NCBI RefSeq assembly: GCF_014534685.1
Contig: NZ_JACVVX010000001.1
Coordinates: 1-64,000 of the forward strand
From: Oryzicola mucosus
GTDB lineage: Bacteria > Pseudomonadota > Alphaproteobacteria > Rhizobiales > Rhizobiaceae
Length of the DNA stretch: 64,000 nt
Reading direction: 5' to 3'
The notes beneath the pieces are model-generated. The model ran no database searches. It saw only the letters and a list, made by a program, of their open reading frames with translations, and was not told where the DNA came from. Shown here piece after piece: positions 1 through 9,153 of the stretch (position 1 is the first letter of the stretch; every line of letters begins with the position of its first letter). The translations under genes were made by a program, and so were the position numbers.

Positions 1-326
1 TTCCATGGAAGCCCCCAATGCCCCTTTGGAACCCACGCTACTCCGCTGCCGCAACACAACAATGCCACCGCAACCAAATAAAAAGCTTATCCACAACTTC
101 AACAAACGCCAAAAACCCAAAACGTTGCTGAACAACCAAGGAAACACAAGAAAGAGCAGCAACAAGGCCTGCTCATGGACATCAACGATGCAGCAACCCG
201 ACCGCCCAGCCATCAGCCCGAAGCGTCAACCACCAATCAAGCCGCGCGGCCAGCCGCCCATCAAGCCACGCGCAAAAGGGATGACCTCAGCTGTGATGTC
301 GGCCAGATGAACCGAAGTGCTCCGCC
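1..326. other. no recognisable gene
   Basis: No reading frame here has a recognisable motif, a convincing ribosome-binding site or a family resemblance. The translations are rich in Pro, Lys, Gln and Asn. A CATCAAGCC-like unit repeats around 235-275. It lies downstream of the transglutaminase-like gene, inside what I read as the island. Confidence 0.4.
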
Positions 327-1286
327 TCACTTCAGGCTCGGAGGCGTCCAGCCCAGCGCCTCGGCCCGAACAAACGCAGCACGATTGGACGCATACAGAT
401 CCTCGGCATAGCCACGCTTGTCCGAGGGTATGTCGCTCTCTTTTGGATACTTCTCGACAATGTCACGCTGGAGAAGGCGATAATAGGCCGTCCCCTTCTT
501 CACCAGCGTGTATGCGTTGGCGGGATAGGCTTCGAGCAGTATGTCGGAGACCTTGATCGCCTCTTCGTAACGACCCGTCGCAAGGAGATGATCCAGGACG
601 CTCGACGCAATGATTGAAAGCGCCTCCTTGCGGGAAAGCTTCTTCATATAGACCCCATTCGAGATCGCCGTCTCAGACATGGGGAGCTTCGTCCTGTACC
701 ATTCATCCCGGGTGAAGCCGGCGCCGCTGGTCGTCTCGAGATTCCAGATTCTGGCCTCGTCGTCGGTGAATTTTACGAAGACATGAAGCGGGGCTGTCGA
801 CAGCGTTACATCGATGCCGAGCCGCTCCGCCAGAATGAGGAACAGGATAGGCATCGAAACGCAGTTGCCCTTCTTGGTCGCGAGATAGTTTGCAAGCAGC
901 TGTGCGCCCGGCTTTTGTCCGTAGGGATCGTCCAGGTCATACTGGAACGGCTGATTGTTGTTCCACCAGCCCGCCTCATAGAGAAAAGCCCGAAGCGCCT
1001 TCATCTTCTCCATGCTGGAACCTGCGGCGTCCTTCGGCAAAGTCGAGAGCATCTTCCCGACAGTCGTCGCCATTCCGTCGATCATCTCGACAGTGGCACG
1101 CTCATCGACAGCTGGATCAACAAACCTGTCAACAGCAAGCTTGGCCCGGGCAAAATCCGGCTCAACAAGCACAGCAGCGACCAACTCAACAGCACCAGAC
1201 CGCGGAAGAGCGTCAGCAGAACAGGAGATGGAGCCTAGGCAGGCCCAAGGCAAAACGAAGATGAATAGTCCAGCCGACGCTCTCAA
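327..1286 (-). CDS. exported transglutaminase-like (SirB1/core-2 type) protein
   Basis: The 319-residue product starts with a hydrophobic signal-like segment (residues 1-26). Its centre carries [20 protein letters not shown], the Cys-containing block of transglutaminase-like core-2 (SirB1-like) proteins, followed by a His (APLHVFVKF) and an Asn (IWNLET) that would complete a Cys-His-Asn triad. The last 90 residues look helical and TPR-like ([16 protein letters not shown]). The likely start is a TTG at 1286, inside the upstream RHS-tip gene, so translation may be coupled to it. It could be an accessory or immunity partner of that gene, or an unrelated island gene. Substrate and activity are unknown. 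Confidence 0.6.
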   Translation of the reverse strand: MRASAGLFIFVLPWACLGSISCSADALPRSGAVELVAAVLVEPDFARAKLAVDRFVDPAVDERATVEMIDGMATTVGKMLSTLPKDAAGSSMEKMKALRAFLYEAGWWNNNQPFQYDLDDPYGQKPGAQLLANYLATKKGNCVSMPILFLILAERLGIDVTLSTAPLHVFVKFTDDEARIWNLETTSGAGFTRDEWYRTKLPMSETAISNGVYMKKLSRKEALSIIASSVLDHLLATGRYEEAIKVSDILLEAYPANAYTLVKKGTAYYRLLQRDIVEKYPKESDIPSDKRGYAEDLYASNRAAFVRAEALGWTPPSLK

Positions 1287-1755
1287 GGACTTTGAGTCCG
1301 TCCATCACCATGAGTTCGAATGTGGACTTGCCGATACGACTTCCACTTTCCTTTGCTCGCTCCTCCCACTGGCTGGCAAGGTTGTATGGATCCCCTTCTT
1401 CTCGCGCCTTCTTTGCTTCCGCTTCTACATGTTCTGCGTTGTCGGAATGGGTTTTGTCGCGATCGGCTTGATCAGAAAAAAGATCCCCAATCATGTGCCC
1501 ATTTGGATCTGACTTATTGACTGGATCGTTCTGGGCATATGCGTATCGGTTTGTGCCGACGCCCGGGAGGGTTGGATCCCAGTCGTCGGGGGAGATGAAG
1601 CGGGCCTGCGCCGAGGTCGTGGCGAGGCTGGTTGCGAGCAGGGTGATGACCAGCAGCAGGCTGAGGGTTTTGGTGGCGAGATGCCGGGCTGCGGCGAGGA
1701 GTGAGCCGGCTTTGGCTGGGGCGCTTTGCCGTGGGCTGGACGCTGGCTCATTCAC
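1213..1755 (-). CDS. short secreted RHS-core tip protein
   Basis: The product carries the RHS repeat-associated core signature [20 protein letters not shown] continuing to [11 protein letters not shown], which in full-length RHS proteins ends the beta-cage before the variable toxin tip. Here there is no cage. The signature follows a signal peptide ending in TTSAQA, so cleavage would leave the core near the new N terminus. About 93 variable residues follow, rich in charged amino acids. The start is uncertain: GTG at 1755 is my choice, ATG at 1809 or 1866 is possible, and none has a good ribosome-binding site. The stop lies 73 bases inside the next gene. It may be a displaced toxin tip, a secreted effector or a remnant. 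Confidence 0.55.
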   Translation of the reverse strand: MNEPASSPRQSAPAKAGSLLAAARHLATKTLSLLLVITLLATSLATTSAQARFISPDDWDPTLPGVGTNRYAYAQNDPVNKSDPNGHMIGDLFSDQADRDKTHSDNAEHVEAEAKKAREEGDPYNLASQWEERAKESGSRIGKSTFELMVMDGLKVLESVGWTIHLRFALGLPRLHLLFC

Positions 1756-1909
1756 GAGCGCATACTCGGCCCGTATGCTGCACCTTGCTGCCAACGGAAC
1801 CCCGCCCATGTGTGCGCTACAGCACGAAGATACCGCACGGCATTTCGAAGGGGCTTCCAGTATCAACAGCTATTGTTCTCAATCCCCTCAGCAGTGAAGG
1901 AGATTGAGA

Positions 1910-2194
1910 ATGCCAAAGACCGAAGCTCCCCAAATCATGAGAACGATTCGGCGCCACCAACTGCGCGAGATGGTGCCGATGGCTGACAGCACGATCTATG
2001 AAATGGAACAACGGGGCGAGTTTCCTCGTCGGTTCGCGCTCTCGCCACGGTGTATTGTTTGGGACCTCGCCGAGGTCGAGGCTTGGCTGATGGCACGGCG
2101 GGCTGCCCCGATCCGTCGAGCACAGCATCCTGACGTCACCAAGCGCAAAACCCGACCGGTCAAAGGGCGGGATCAAGCGCCATCACAGGCATAG
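1910..2194 (+). CDS. AlpA-family phage/island transcriptional regulator
   Basis: A 94-residue protein with the AlpA (MerR-like winged helix) layout: RRHQLREMVPMADSTIYEME is the recognition helix region, GEFPRRFALSPRCIVWDLAEV the wing, and EAWLMARRA the closing helix. AlpA proteins regulate excision and integrase genes in P4-like prophages and islands. ATG 1910 is preferred because AAGGAG sits at 1897-1902; a TTG at 1904 is also in frame. The gene converges on the integrase gene and overlaps its end by 35 bases, so the two transcripts are antisense at their 3' ends. Confidence 0.8.
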   Translation: MPKTEAPQIMRTIRRHQLREMVPMADSTIYEMEQRGEFPRRFALSPRCIVWDLAEVEAWLMARRAAPIRRAQHPDVTKRKTRPVKGRDQAPSQA

Positions 2195-3416
2195 CTGTCG
2201 GCAGAAGCGTTGGGGCGTGCTTCCGACCGTCGATCCAGGCGTCCACGGTATCCGCCCACTGCTGCATCATATGCCGGCGCTGCACCTCATACTCGGCCTT
2301 GTTGTAAACGCCGCGCGATGAACGCCCGTCCTCATGTGCCAGGCACTTTTCGATCCAGTCGCTATTAAAGCCCAGCTCATTTAGCAGCGTGGAACCCGTT
2401 CGCCGCAGATCATGGACCGTGAAAGGCTCCAGCGGCAGCCCCTCCTTTTTGGCCTGGTCGACCACGGCGTAGGTGATGCGGTTGAAGGTCGCGCGGGACA
2501 TGGGCGCGTTCGCGTCGTACCGAGACGGAAGCAAGTATCGGGAGTTACTGGCACAGGTCTTGAGCGCGATCATGATGTCCAAGGTCTGTCGGCACAGGTA
2601 GACGTTGTGCGGCTTCGACCGCTTCATCCGTTCCTTCGGGATCGTCCAGACGGCGTTGTCGAAATCGATCTCGTCCCACACTGCATCCTGCAACTCGCTC
2701 TTCCGAACCATGGTGAGAAGGTAAAGCCTCATGCCGAGGCGGATCGTCGGTAACGTCGCGACGTGCTCGAGCTGCTTGAACATGATGCGGATCTCGGCGG
2801 GCGAAAGCGCGCGGTCCTTTGGGGTAAAGGTGGCGATCGAGGCCGGACCGACGTCATCGGCCGGGTTGGAGACCTTCTCGCCGTGCAGAATGGCATAGCC
2901 GTAGATCTGCTTCAGGATATCCCTCACATGAATGGCGGTGGCAGGAGCACCCCGTTCGACGATCTTGCCGCAGTGAGCGCGAAGGTCGTCAGGTGTAATC
3001 TCTGTCAGGAGACGATTCCGCCAGACGGGCATGAGTTCGCGTTCGAAGATGGAACGGCGCATCGCGCGCGTGCTGTCGGCCATGATGGCGTTGGTCAGCC
3101 ACTTCTCGCCGAATTCGCCGAAGCTCTTTGCTTCCTTGATCCGGCGCTTCTCCCGCTGCTTCTCGATGGCGGGGGACCGCCCCTCGGCGATCGCCCGACG
3201 GGCGTCGATGCATAGCTCTCGAGCCCTGGCGAGCGATATCCCGTCACGGGCATACCTACCGAGATAGACGGTCTCCCGTCTGCCGTTCAGCCGATAGTCG
3301 AGCCTGAACGAGATGGCACCCGACGGCGCGACGCGCACATACATGCCGTCACGATCAGTCACCTTGTACATTTTGGCTTTTGGTTTCAGACACTTAAGTG
3401 CTGCATCGGTCAACAT
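2160..3416 (-). CDS. int: P4-type tyrosine recombinase (island integrase)
   Basis: A 418-residue integrase. The N-terminal DUF4102-type arm-binding domain spans about residues 1-90 (YVRVAPSGAISFRLDYRLNG, VYLGRYARDGISLARARE), a SAM-like core-binding domain about 97-185, and the catalytic domain about 205-385. The catalytic set is visible: Arg238 in TMVRKSELQ, His335 and Arg338 in VHDLRRTGST, His361 in CLAHEDG, and Tyr371 in VYNKAEY. Length is normal for the family and no lesion is seen. It starts 295 bases from the guaA stop codon, the usual placement of an integrase beside its attachment site. The repeats at 3434-3546 lie just upstream of its start. Confidence 0.9.
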   Translation of the reverse strand: MLTDAALKCLKPKAKMYKVTDRDGMYVRVAPSGAISFRLDYRLNGRRETVYLGRYARDGISLARARELCIDARRAIAEGRSPAIEKQREKRRIKEAKSFGEFGEKWLTNAIMADSTRAMRRSIFERELMPVWRNRLLTEITPDDLRAHCGKIVERGAPATAIHVRDILKQIYGYAILHGEKVSNPADDVGPASIATFTPKDRALSPAEIRIMFKQLEHVATLPTIRLGMRLYLLTMVRKSELQDAVWDEIDFDNAVWTIPKERMKRSKPHNVYLCRQTLDIMIALKTCASNSRYLLPSRYDANAPMSRATFNRITYAVVDQAKKEGLPLEPFTVHDLRRTGSTLLNELGFNSDWIEKCLAHEDGRSSRGVYNKAEYEVQRRHMMQQWADTVDAWIDGRKHAPTLLPTAMPVMALDPAL

Positions 3417-3433
3417 TTCGGGCCTCCTTGCGG

Positions 3434-3546
3434 AAAAGTACCGTCACGCAGTTTTTGGAGGCCGATGGCGTCAAAAACGCTTATATTTCAGCGCATTAAT
3501 TCGAAAAAAGTACCGTCATTGGCCTCGTTTGACCTGACGGTACTTT
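3434..3546. repeat. three copies of AAAGTACCGTCA between int and guaA
   Basis: AAAAGTACCGTCA occurs at 3434-3446 and 3506-3518 in direct orientation. TGACGGTACTTT at 3535-3546 is the same unit inverted. The second and third copies form a 12-base perfect inverted repeat around a 16-base spacer. They sit upstream of the integrase start, so they could be integrase arm-type sites, regulator operators, or a transcript hairpin. Confidence 0.7.
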
Positions 3547-3710
3547 CGTTTTTCCGGTTGATCAATGGGGGCGAGGCCCGTCAGCAAGGCCGACGAGCGC
3601 GATCTATGCCCACCGATAGATGTCGATAGGCATAGGAGAAATTTATTTTTGTTTTCAGTTGGTTAGATCGTATTTCAGCGTAAATTCGGCGGCGTTCGGA
3701 TGGGCCTGAA

Positions 3711-5282
3711 TCATTCCCACTCGATGGTCCCGGGCGGTTTGCTCGTCACGTCGTAGACGACGCGATTGATGCCGCGGACTTCGTTGATGATGCGGGTAGC
3801 GGCACGGCCGAGGAAGTTCATGTCGTAGTGGTAGAAATCGGCCGTCATGCCGTCGACGGAGGTGACGGCGCGCAGTGCGCAGACGAATTCGTAGGTGCGC
3901 CCGTCGCCCATGACGCCGACGGTCTGGACCGGAAGCAGCACGGCAAAAGCCTGCCAGATCTTGTCGTAGAGGCCGGCCTTGCGGATTTCGTCGAGATAGA
4001 TCGCGTCGGCTTCGCGCAGGATCTCCAGCTTGTCGCGGGTGATGCCGCCGGGACAGCGGATGGCAAGGCCCGGTCCGGGGAACGGGTGGCGACCGATGAA
4101 GCTCTCGGGCAGGCCGAGTTCGCGGCCAAGCACGCGCACCTCGTCCTTGAACAGTTCGCGCAGCGGCTCGACCAGCTTCATGTTCATGCGGTCGGGCAAG
4201 CCACCGACATTGTGGTGGCTCTTGATCGTGACCGAAGGCCCGCCCGTGAAGGACACGCTTTCGATGACGTCGGGATAGAGCGTGCCCTGGGCCAGGAATT
4301 CGGCGCCGCCGAGCTTCTTGGCCTCTTCCTCGAACACTTCGATGAACAAACGGCCAATGGTCTTGCGCTTCTTCTCGGGATCGACCTCGCCTTCCAGCGC
4401 ATCGACGAAGCGGTCGACGGCATCGACATGGATGAGATGCAGATTGTAGTGCTCTCGGAACATGGCGACGACATCGGCCGCCTCGTTCTTGCGCATCAGA
4501 CCGTGGTCGACAAGGATGCAGGTCAGCTGCTCGCCGACCGCCTCGTGGATCAGCAAAGCGGCAACAGAAGAATCGACGCCGCCGGACAGCGCGCAAATGA
4601 CGCGCTTGTCGCCGACCTGCTCGCGAATGGCTTCCACGGCGCGAGCACGATAAGCCGACATCGACCAGTCGCCCTTGATGCCGGCGATCTTGTGCACGAA
4701 ATTCGACAACAGCTTTGCGCCGTCCGGCGTATGCACCACTTCGGGGTGAAACATGGTGGTGTAGTAGCGGCGCTTCTCGTCGGCGGCGATGGCGAAGGGC
4801 GCGTTCTCGGACACGCCGATGATCTCGAAACCATCGGGCGCGACGGTGACGCGGTCGCCATGGCTCATCCAGACCGGATATTTCTTGCCGACTTCCCAGA
4901 CACCGTCGAAGAGCGGGCTCGCCTTGAGAATCTCAACGTCGGCGCGGCCGAACTCGCGGGCGTGACCGCCCTCCACCGTGCCGCCGAGCTGGGCGGCGAG
5001 CGTCTGCTGGCCGTAGCATATGGCGAGGATCGGCAGGCCGGACTCGAACGCCACCTGCGGCGCGCGCGGGCTGCCTTCCTCGGTGACCGACGCGGGACCG
5101 CCGGAAAAGATGATCGCCTTGGGCTTGAGCCGTTCGAAACCGTCTTCCGCGGACTGGAAGGGTACGATCTCGCAATAGACGCCGGCCTCGCGGACGCGAC
5201 GCCCGATGAGCTGCGTCACCTGGCTGCCGAAATCGATGATAAGGACGCTGTCGGGGTGATCTGTATTCGTCATGGCGGGCAT
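3711..5282 (-). CDS. guaA: GMP synthase (glutamine-hydrolysing)
   Basis: Converts XMP to GMP using ATP and glutamine. The class I amidotransferase domain comes first ([18 protein letters not shown]; nucleophile Cys89 in [14 protein letters not shown]), then the ATP-pyrophosphatase domain with the PP-loop [13 protein letters not shown], and the C-terminal dimerisation domain ending PPGTIEWE, as in full-length family members. Length is 523 residues from the first ATG, or 520 from the second ATG at 5273; neither has a clear ribosome-binding site. The intact 3' end next to an integrase fits guaA as an island insertion site that is rebuilt on integration. Confidence 0.97.
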   Translation of the reverse strand: MPAMTNTDHPDSVLIIDFGSQVTQLIGRRVREAGVYCEIVPFQSAEDGFERLKPKAIIFSGGPASVTEEGSPRAPQVAFESGLPILAICYGQQTLAAQLGGTVEGGHAREFGRADVEILKASPLFDGVWEVGKKYPVWMSHGDRVTVAPDGFEIIGVSENAPFAIAADEKRRYYTTMFHPEVVHTPDGAKLLSNFVHKIAGIKGDWSMSAYRARAVEAIREQVGDKRVICALSGGVDSSVAALLIHEAVGEQLTCILVDHGLMRKNEAADVVAMFREHYNLHLIHVDAVDRFVDALEGEVDPEKKRKTIGRLFIEVFEEEAKKLGGAEFLAQGTLYPDVIESVSFTGGPSVTIKSHHNVGGLPDRMNMKLVEPLRELFKDEVRVLGRELGLPESFIGRHPFPGPGLAIRCPGGITRDKLEILREADAIYLDEIRKAGLYDKIWQAFAVLLPVQTVGVMGDGRTYEFVCALRAVTSVDGMTADFYHYDMNFLGRAATRIINEVRGINRVVYDVTSKPPGTIEWE

Positions 5283-5391
5283 TTAAAGAAAGAAACGGCG
5301 ACGCGCAATGGGTTCCGCGCTTTCAACGCGTATCTCCGAGGCTCTCTTCACAGGCATTGCCTGCCGGTGCTTTCGAACCGTCGCCGCGAGG

Positions 5392-6024
5392 CTAAAGCCC
5401 GAGCGTGCCATCGGCGAGCGCGCGTTTGAGACATCTTACGGCTTCCGCCAGATTCTGGTCGACGACATGCAGATATTCGGTCCAATCGCCGACATGGCGC
5501 AGTTCCGCCGCTCCATCGGAAATGCCGCGCAGGCCGATCATCGGCACGCCGAACAGTTGACAGGCTCGCAGCACCGCATAGGTCTCCATATCGACCATGT
5601 CCTCGGCGATTGCGTCATAGGCCGAGCCGGAAACGATATTGCCGCCGGTCGACAGCGTGGCCTGCCTGACGCCCGGAATGCGCAGTGGAAGCTCTATGGT
5701 GACAGGAACATCCAGAAAGGGTGTAGCCCCCTTTTCAAAGCCCAGCGGCGAGGCATCCATGTCGCGATAGCTGACCGTCGCCACCTGATATACCTCGGCC
5801 TGTTCCAACACGCGGCTGCCTGCGGAACCCAGGCAGACGACAAGGTCGGGCAAGGTCATGGCGGCCGAAAAGCCGGCAAGGGCCGCGGCTACCCGTATAC
5901 CTGCCTCGACAGGACCGACGCCGGTCATCAGCGGCGTGATCAGGGATTTGAGATGCGGACCGTATTCCGCCTCCGCCGCCATGACGAACAGCAAGCGCCG
6001 GCGGGCAATGGTCTGGACCGGCAT
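5392..6024 (-). CDS. 5'-methylthioadenosine/S-adenosylhomocysteine nucleosidase-like protein
   Basis: A 210-residue PNP/UDP phosphorylase fold protein. Recognisable blocks are ITPLMTGVGPVEAGI, the nucleoside-binding VDMETYAVLRACQLFGVP, and GLRGISDGAAEL, whose Asp matches the catalytic acid of MTA/SAH nucleosidases. The family cleaves adenine from methylthioadenosine or S-adenosylhomocysteine. The gene ends 109 bases before guaA and lies five bases downstream of the thioesterase gene on the same strand, so the two are probably co-transcribed. Substrate choice cannot be settled from sequence. Confidence 0.8.
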   Translation of the reverse strand: MPVQTIARRRLLFVMAAEAEYGPHLKSLITPLMTGVGPVEAGIRVAAALAGFSAAMTLPDLVVCLGSAGSRVLEQAEVYQVATVSYRDMDASPLGFEKGATPFLDVPVTIELPLRIPGVRQATLSTGGNIVSGSAYDAIAEDMVDMETYAVLRACQLFGVPMIGLRGISDGAAELRHVGDWTEYLHVVDQNLAEAVRCLKRALADGTLGL

Positions 6025-6028
6025 TGGT

Positions 6029-6487
6029 TCAACCCTCGATGCCGTCTCGGCCGACCACAGTCATCATCGTGCCGGTCATGGTGGCAATCAGCTTGGCTTC
6101 GCCATCGGCGGCAAAGGCATAGGCCTGGCCATCGGCGACCACGATGGTGCGACCCGGCTTGGTGACCGATCCGCGGAACAGGAAGCGCTCGCCCTTGCCC
6201 GGCGCGAGCAAATTGACCTTGAATTCGATGGTGAGTACGCCGGAATTTTCAGGCATAAGCGAGAAGGCGGCATAGCCGCAGGCCGAGTCCATCGCGGTTG
6301 AAATGACGCCGGCGTGGAGAAAACCGTGCTGCTGCGTCAGGCTCGAGGCATAGGGCATTTCGATCTCGACGATGCCGGGCGTCACCAGCGTCAGCTCGGC
6401 GCCGATGGTCCGCATGGCTGCCTGCCGCGCGAAGGATGCCCTAACCCGCTCTTCGAAATTAAGCGCTGATACGATCTTTGCCGACAT
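6029..6487 (-). CDS. PaaI-family hotdog thioesterase
   Basis: A 152-residue single hotdog-fold protein. The signature block is QQHGFLHAGVISTAMDSACGYAA, with the HG...D arrangement typical of PaaI/YbgC-like acyl-CoA thioesterases, followed by TIEFKVNLLAPGKG. It probably hydrolyses aryl- or acyl-CoA in the cytoplasm; the substrate is unknown. ATG 6487 is chosen because GGAGG precedes it at the right spacing; an in-frame upstream start at 6574 has no such support. It shares a strand with the nucleosidase, five bases apart. Confidence 0.85.
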   Translation of the reverse strand: MSAKIVSALNFEERVRASFARQAAMRTIGAELTLVTPGIVEIEMPYASSLTQQHGFLHAGVISTAMDSACGYAAFSLMPENSGVLTIEFKVNLLAPGKGERFLFRGSVTKPGRTIVVADGQAYAFAADGEAKLIATMTGTMMTVVGRDGIEG

Positions 6488-6587
6488 GCTGCCTCCATTC
6501 CCCGCTCCGCTTATGACAAAGCGGCACGGACGAGGCAAATTTAAAAATGTTGCATTGCAAAATATTGCGACCACGCGTGTAGGCCGC

Positions 6588-7043
6588 TCAGTTCAGCATC
6601 CAGATCGAAGCGTTGAGCGCGGTGGCGAATGCCACCCAGCCCGCATAGGGCACGAACAGGAGGGCTGCCATTTTGTCGCGACGCGCAGCAACACCGATGA
6701 AAGCAAGGATGGTCAGAAGGAGCAAGAAGATAATGACCAGCGCGAGACCGATCCGTTGGGCGCCGAAGAAAGCCGGCGACCAGCAGAAATTGAGCGCCAT
6801 CTGCAGCAGCCACAGCTTCATGGCGCCGCCATAGCGGTCAATCTCCCAAATGCGCCATCCCGCAATGCCGATGAGTATGTAGAGGATCGTCCAAGCCGGC
6901 CCGAACACCCAGTTCGGCGGGTTGAAGGCCGGCTTTTGCAGGCTCGCATACCATTCGCCGGGCAAAGTGACGAACCCGATGAGAAGGCCGATGCCGAGCA
7001 CGACAGCTATAAAGACTGCCAATGAAAGATAATTCTTCTGCAT
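6588..7043 (-). CDS. tspO: TspO/MBR family membrane protein
   Basis: A 151-residue protein with five hydrophobic segments. The family block WYASLQKPAFNPPNWVFGPA followed by WTILYILIGIAGW is nearly textbook TspO/CrtK, and the later ALNFCWSPAFFG and PYAGWVAFATALNASIW complete it. TspO proteins sit in the outer or cytoplasmic membrane, bind tetrapyrroles and tune pigment or stress responses. ATG 7043 gives the normal family length; an upstream start at 7085 adds an unlikely polar extension. Confidence 0.93.
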   Translation of the reverse strand: MQKNYLSLAVFIAVVLGIGLLIGFVTLPGEWYASLQKPAFNPPNWVFGPAWTILYILIGIAGWRIWEIDRYGGAMKLWLLQMALNFCWSPAFFGAQRIGLALVIIFLLLLTILAFIGVAARRDKMAALLFVPYAGWVAFATALNASIWMLN

Positions 7044-7116
7044 GAAGCGCCTGTCCGGAGAGGATGCGGCTGTACCGCAAGCCATAACTGGAAGCGATCA
7101 GGCTTTCGTCAAGGCC

Positions 7117-8403
7117 TCAGCCGGCGCGGCGCATGGCCGAAAAGAAGAAGCCGTCCGTTCCGCTTTTGGCAGGCGACAGCGACAGACCAAGCGACGTGAC
7201 GCGCGCAGCATCGGCATGGCCCGGAAACAGCTCGTCCCACCGCGCGGCATGATCGACGGGCTTGAATGATGGCGAACGCTCCGCGAAGGCAGAGATCTGA
7301 TCGCCATTTTCCTCGTCGAAGACCGAACAGGTGACATAGACGAGAAGGCCTCCCGGCTTCACATAGGCGCTTGCCGCGTCCAGAATAGCCCTTTGTTCGC
7401 CCTTGCGGACGTCGAGCTGTTTCTGCGCCAGCCGCCATTTCGCATCCGGACGACGTCGCCAGGTGCCGCTTCCCGTACAGGGCGCATCGACCAGTACGAT
7501 GTCCATGCGGCCTTCCAGCGGCGCCAGTTCGGACGGCTTCGCCGCCACCTGGACGTTGCGGTTTTCCGAGCGGCGCAGGCGATCGAAGATCGGGGCAAGG
7601 CGCTGCTTTTCAGAATCATGCGCAAAAATCTGGCCCTGATTGTCCATCAGGGCGGACAGCGCCAGCGTCTTGCCGCCAGCTCCCGCGCAATAGTCCAGCA
7701 CCTGCATGCCCGGCTTCGCGCCTGCCAGTTCGGCTGCAACCTGCGAGCCCTCGTCCTGGATTTCGAACCAGCCTTTCTGGAAAGCCGGCTCTGCCTGGAC
7801 GTTGGGGTGGCGTCCGCTGCCGTCGATGGGCGGAATACGAAGGCCCTGATGCGCCAGCCTGGTGCGCTCGGCCCCGGTGCCGGCCAGCTCGGCCAAGACC
7901 TTGTCGCGGTCGGCGCGCAGCGTGTTGACCCGGATGTCGAGCGGCGGCCGCGTGGCAAGCCCAGCACCTTCGGCCACCCAATCCTCGCCATACGAGCGTT
8001 CGAGCAAGGCCGCGCACCAGTCCGGGCAGTCGGCGCGCACCGCATCTGGCGCCGTTCGCAGATCGCGCTGCGCCAAAACAGCGAGTTCGCCCGCATCAAG
8101 CGGCGACGGACCGAAACGGTCGCCTTCCAGCGTCGCATTGAGCGCTTCGGCAGACTGGTCCCATTCCAGCAGCAGCGCGCCGAAGGCCAGTGCGCGCCCG
8201 GCGTCGCTGTCGAGCAGCCAGCCGGCGGAGCGCTTCCTGCGCAAAGCGTCATAGACGATGTTGCCGATGGCGGCGCGGTCGCCGGCCCCGGCGAAGCGAT
8301 GGGAAAGCCCCCAGTCCTTCAGCACGTCGGCCGCGGGGCGATGCCGTCTGTCGATGTCGTCGAGAATTTCGATTGCGGCTGCAAGCCGTCCGCCGAGGCG
8401 CAT
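7117..8403 (-). CDS. rsmB: RsmB-like 16S rRNA (cytosine-C5) methyltransferase
   Basis: 428 residues. The C-terminal half is a SAM-dependent RNA m5C methyltransferase: VLDYCAGAGGKTLALSALM is the SAM-binding loop, VLVDAPCTGSGTWRRRPDAK holds one conserved Cys, and VYVTCSVFDEENGDQI holds the second. The N-terminal part (about 1-140) resembles the NusB-like domain of RsmB but is diverged, so RsmF or another NOL1/NOP2/Sun paralogue is possible. It is transcribed towards tspO with a 73-base gap. Confidence 0.87.
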   Translation of the reverse strand: MRLGGRLAAAIEILDDIDRRHRPAADVLKDWGLSHRFAGAGDRAAIGNIVYDALRRKRSAGWLLDSDAGRALAFGALLLEWDQSAEALNATLEGDRFGPSPLDAGELAVLAQRDLRTAPDAVRADCPDWCAALLERSYGEDWVAEGAGLATRPPLDIRVNTLRADRDKVLAELAGTGAERTRLAHQGLRIPPIDGSGRHPNVQAEPAFQKGWFEIQDEGSQVAAELAGAKPGMQVLDYCAGAGGKTLALSALMDNQGQIFAHDSEKQRLAPIFDRLRRSENRNVQVAAKPSELAPLEGRMDIVLVDAPCTGSGTWRRRPDAKWRLAQKQLDVRKGEQRAILDAASAYVKPGGLLVYVTCSVFDEENGDQISAFAERSPSFKPVDHAARWDELFPGHADAARVTSLGLSLSPAKSGTDGFFFSAMRRAG

Positions 8404-8475
8404 ATGGTTATCTTTCCTGTCGGTTGCCCGAATGCCGGTTCGATAGCGGTATGCATCCCGAATGACAAGCCGGGA

Positions 8476-9123
8476 TCAGAGACCCGCCCTGCCTCGCATG
8501 CCAAAGCCGATGATCGCGGTCAGGAAACCAGCGGCCGCCGCCGCGGCCCACAGGCTCGACAGGCCGATCCAGCCATAGGTCGCAGCACCCAGAATTGCGC
8601 CCGTCACCAGCCCGACCCACAGCATGAAATACCACACCCATGCCCACCGGTCGCCGCCCAGAAGCGCGGCCGTGATGCGCTGGCCGAGCTTGACCAGCGT
8701 TCCGGTCATATAGGTGAGTCCGATGGTCACCTCGCCATCGCGTTCGAATACGGCATTCTCAGCGCCCATAGCCAGCGCCATGGCGACGATGGCAAGCGAA
8801 ACCACGCCGACATGCTGGCTTGCTGCGGCGCCGAGCAACAGGAGAAAGACGAGGGCGCTGACGACCGTTGGACGTCTTTGACCGGAAAAATGCCCCGCAA
8901 GGGAACCCGTAATGACACCCATGACGAAGAGCGCGATCAGTGCCGCAGGCATCAGGCCAAGACCCAGATTCTCGGCGAGTTCGACGCTCATGCGGGTGGA
9001 ATTGCCGGTCATGAAGGAGACGAAATAGCCGCCCAGTTGCAAAAAGCCGATCGCGTCGACATAGCCCGCCAGCCCCGCGAGCCCGACGGCGATGACCCTT
9101 TCACGCGGTGTATGGCGGATCAT
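8476..9123 (-). CDS. YoaK/DUF1275 family membrane protein
   Basis: A 215-residue integral membrane protein with about six hydrophobic segments. GLAGYVDAIGFLQLGGYFVSFMTGNSTRM is the DUF1275 signature, followed by FERDGEVTIGLTYMTGTLVKLGQ. Family members are widespread and poorly characterised; no transport activity can be assigned. It is an isolated minus-strand gene between rsmB and the toxin-antitoxin pair. Confidence 0.85.
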   Translation of the reverse strand: MIRHTPRERVIAVGLAGLAGYVDAIGFLQLGGYFVSFMTGNSTRMSVELAENLGLGLMPAALIALFVMGVITGSLAGHFSGQRRPTVVSALVFLLLLGAAASQHVGVVSLAIVAMALAMGAENAVFERDGEVTIGLTYMTGTLVKLGQRITAALLGGDRWAWVWYFMLWVGLVTGAILGAATYGWIGLSSLWAAAAAAGFLTAIIGFGMRGRAGL

Positions 9124-9153
9124 TGCAGGCGTCCCGTTCTCAAGGCAGCAATT

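Noticed and set aside
3604-3635. CTATGCC...GGCATAG inverted repeat downstream of guaA as a terminator
   Set aside because: The arms are only seven bases with an 18-base loop and no T-run on the guaA strand follows closely; not strong enough to list.
3828-5429. 533-codon open frame on the plus strand opposite guaA
   Set aside because: It mirrors the codon structure of guaA in an antisense frame, has no family motif and no ribosome-binding site. guaA itself is unambiguous.
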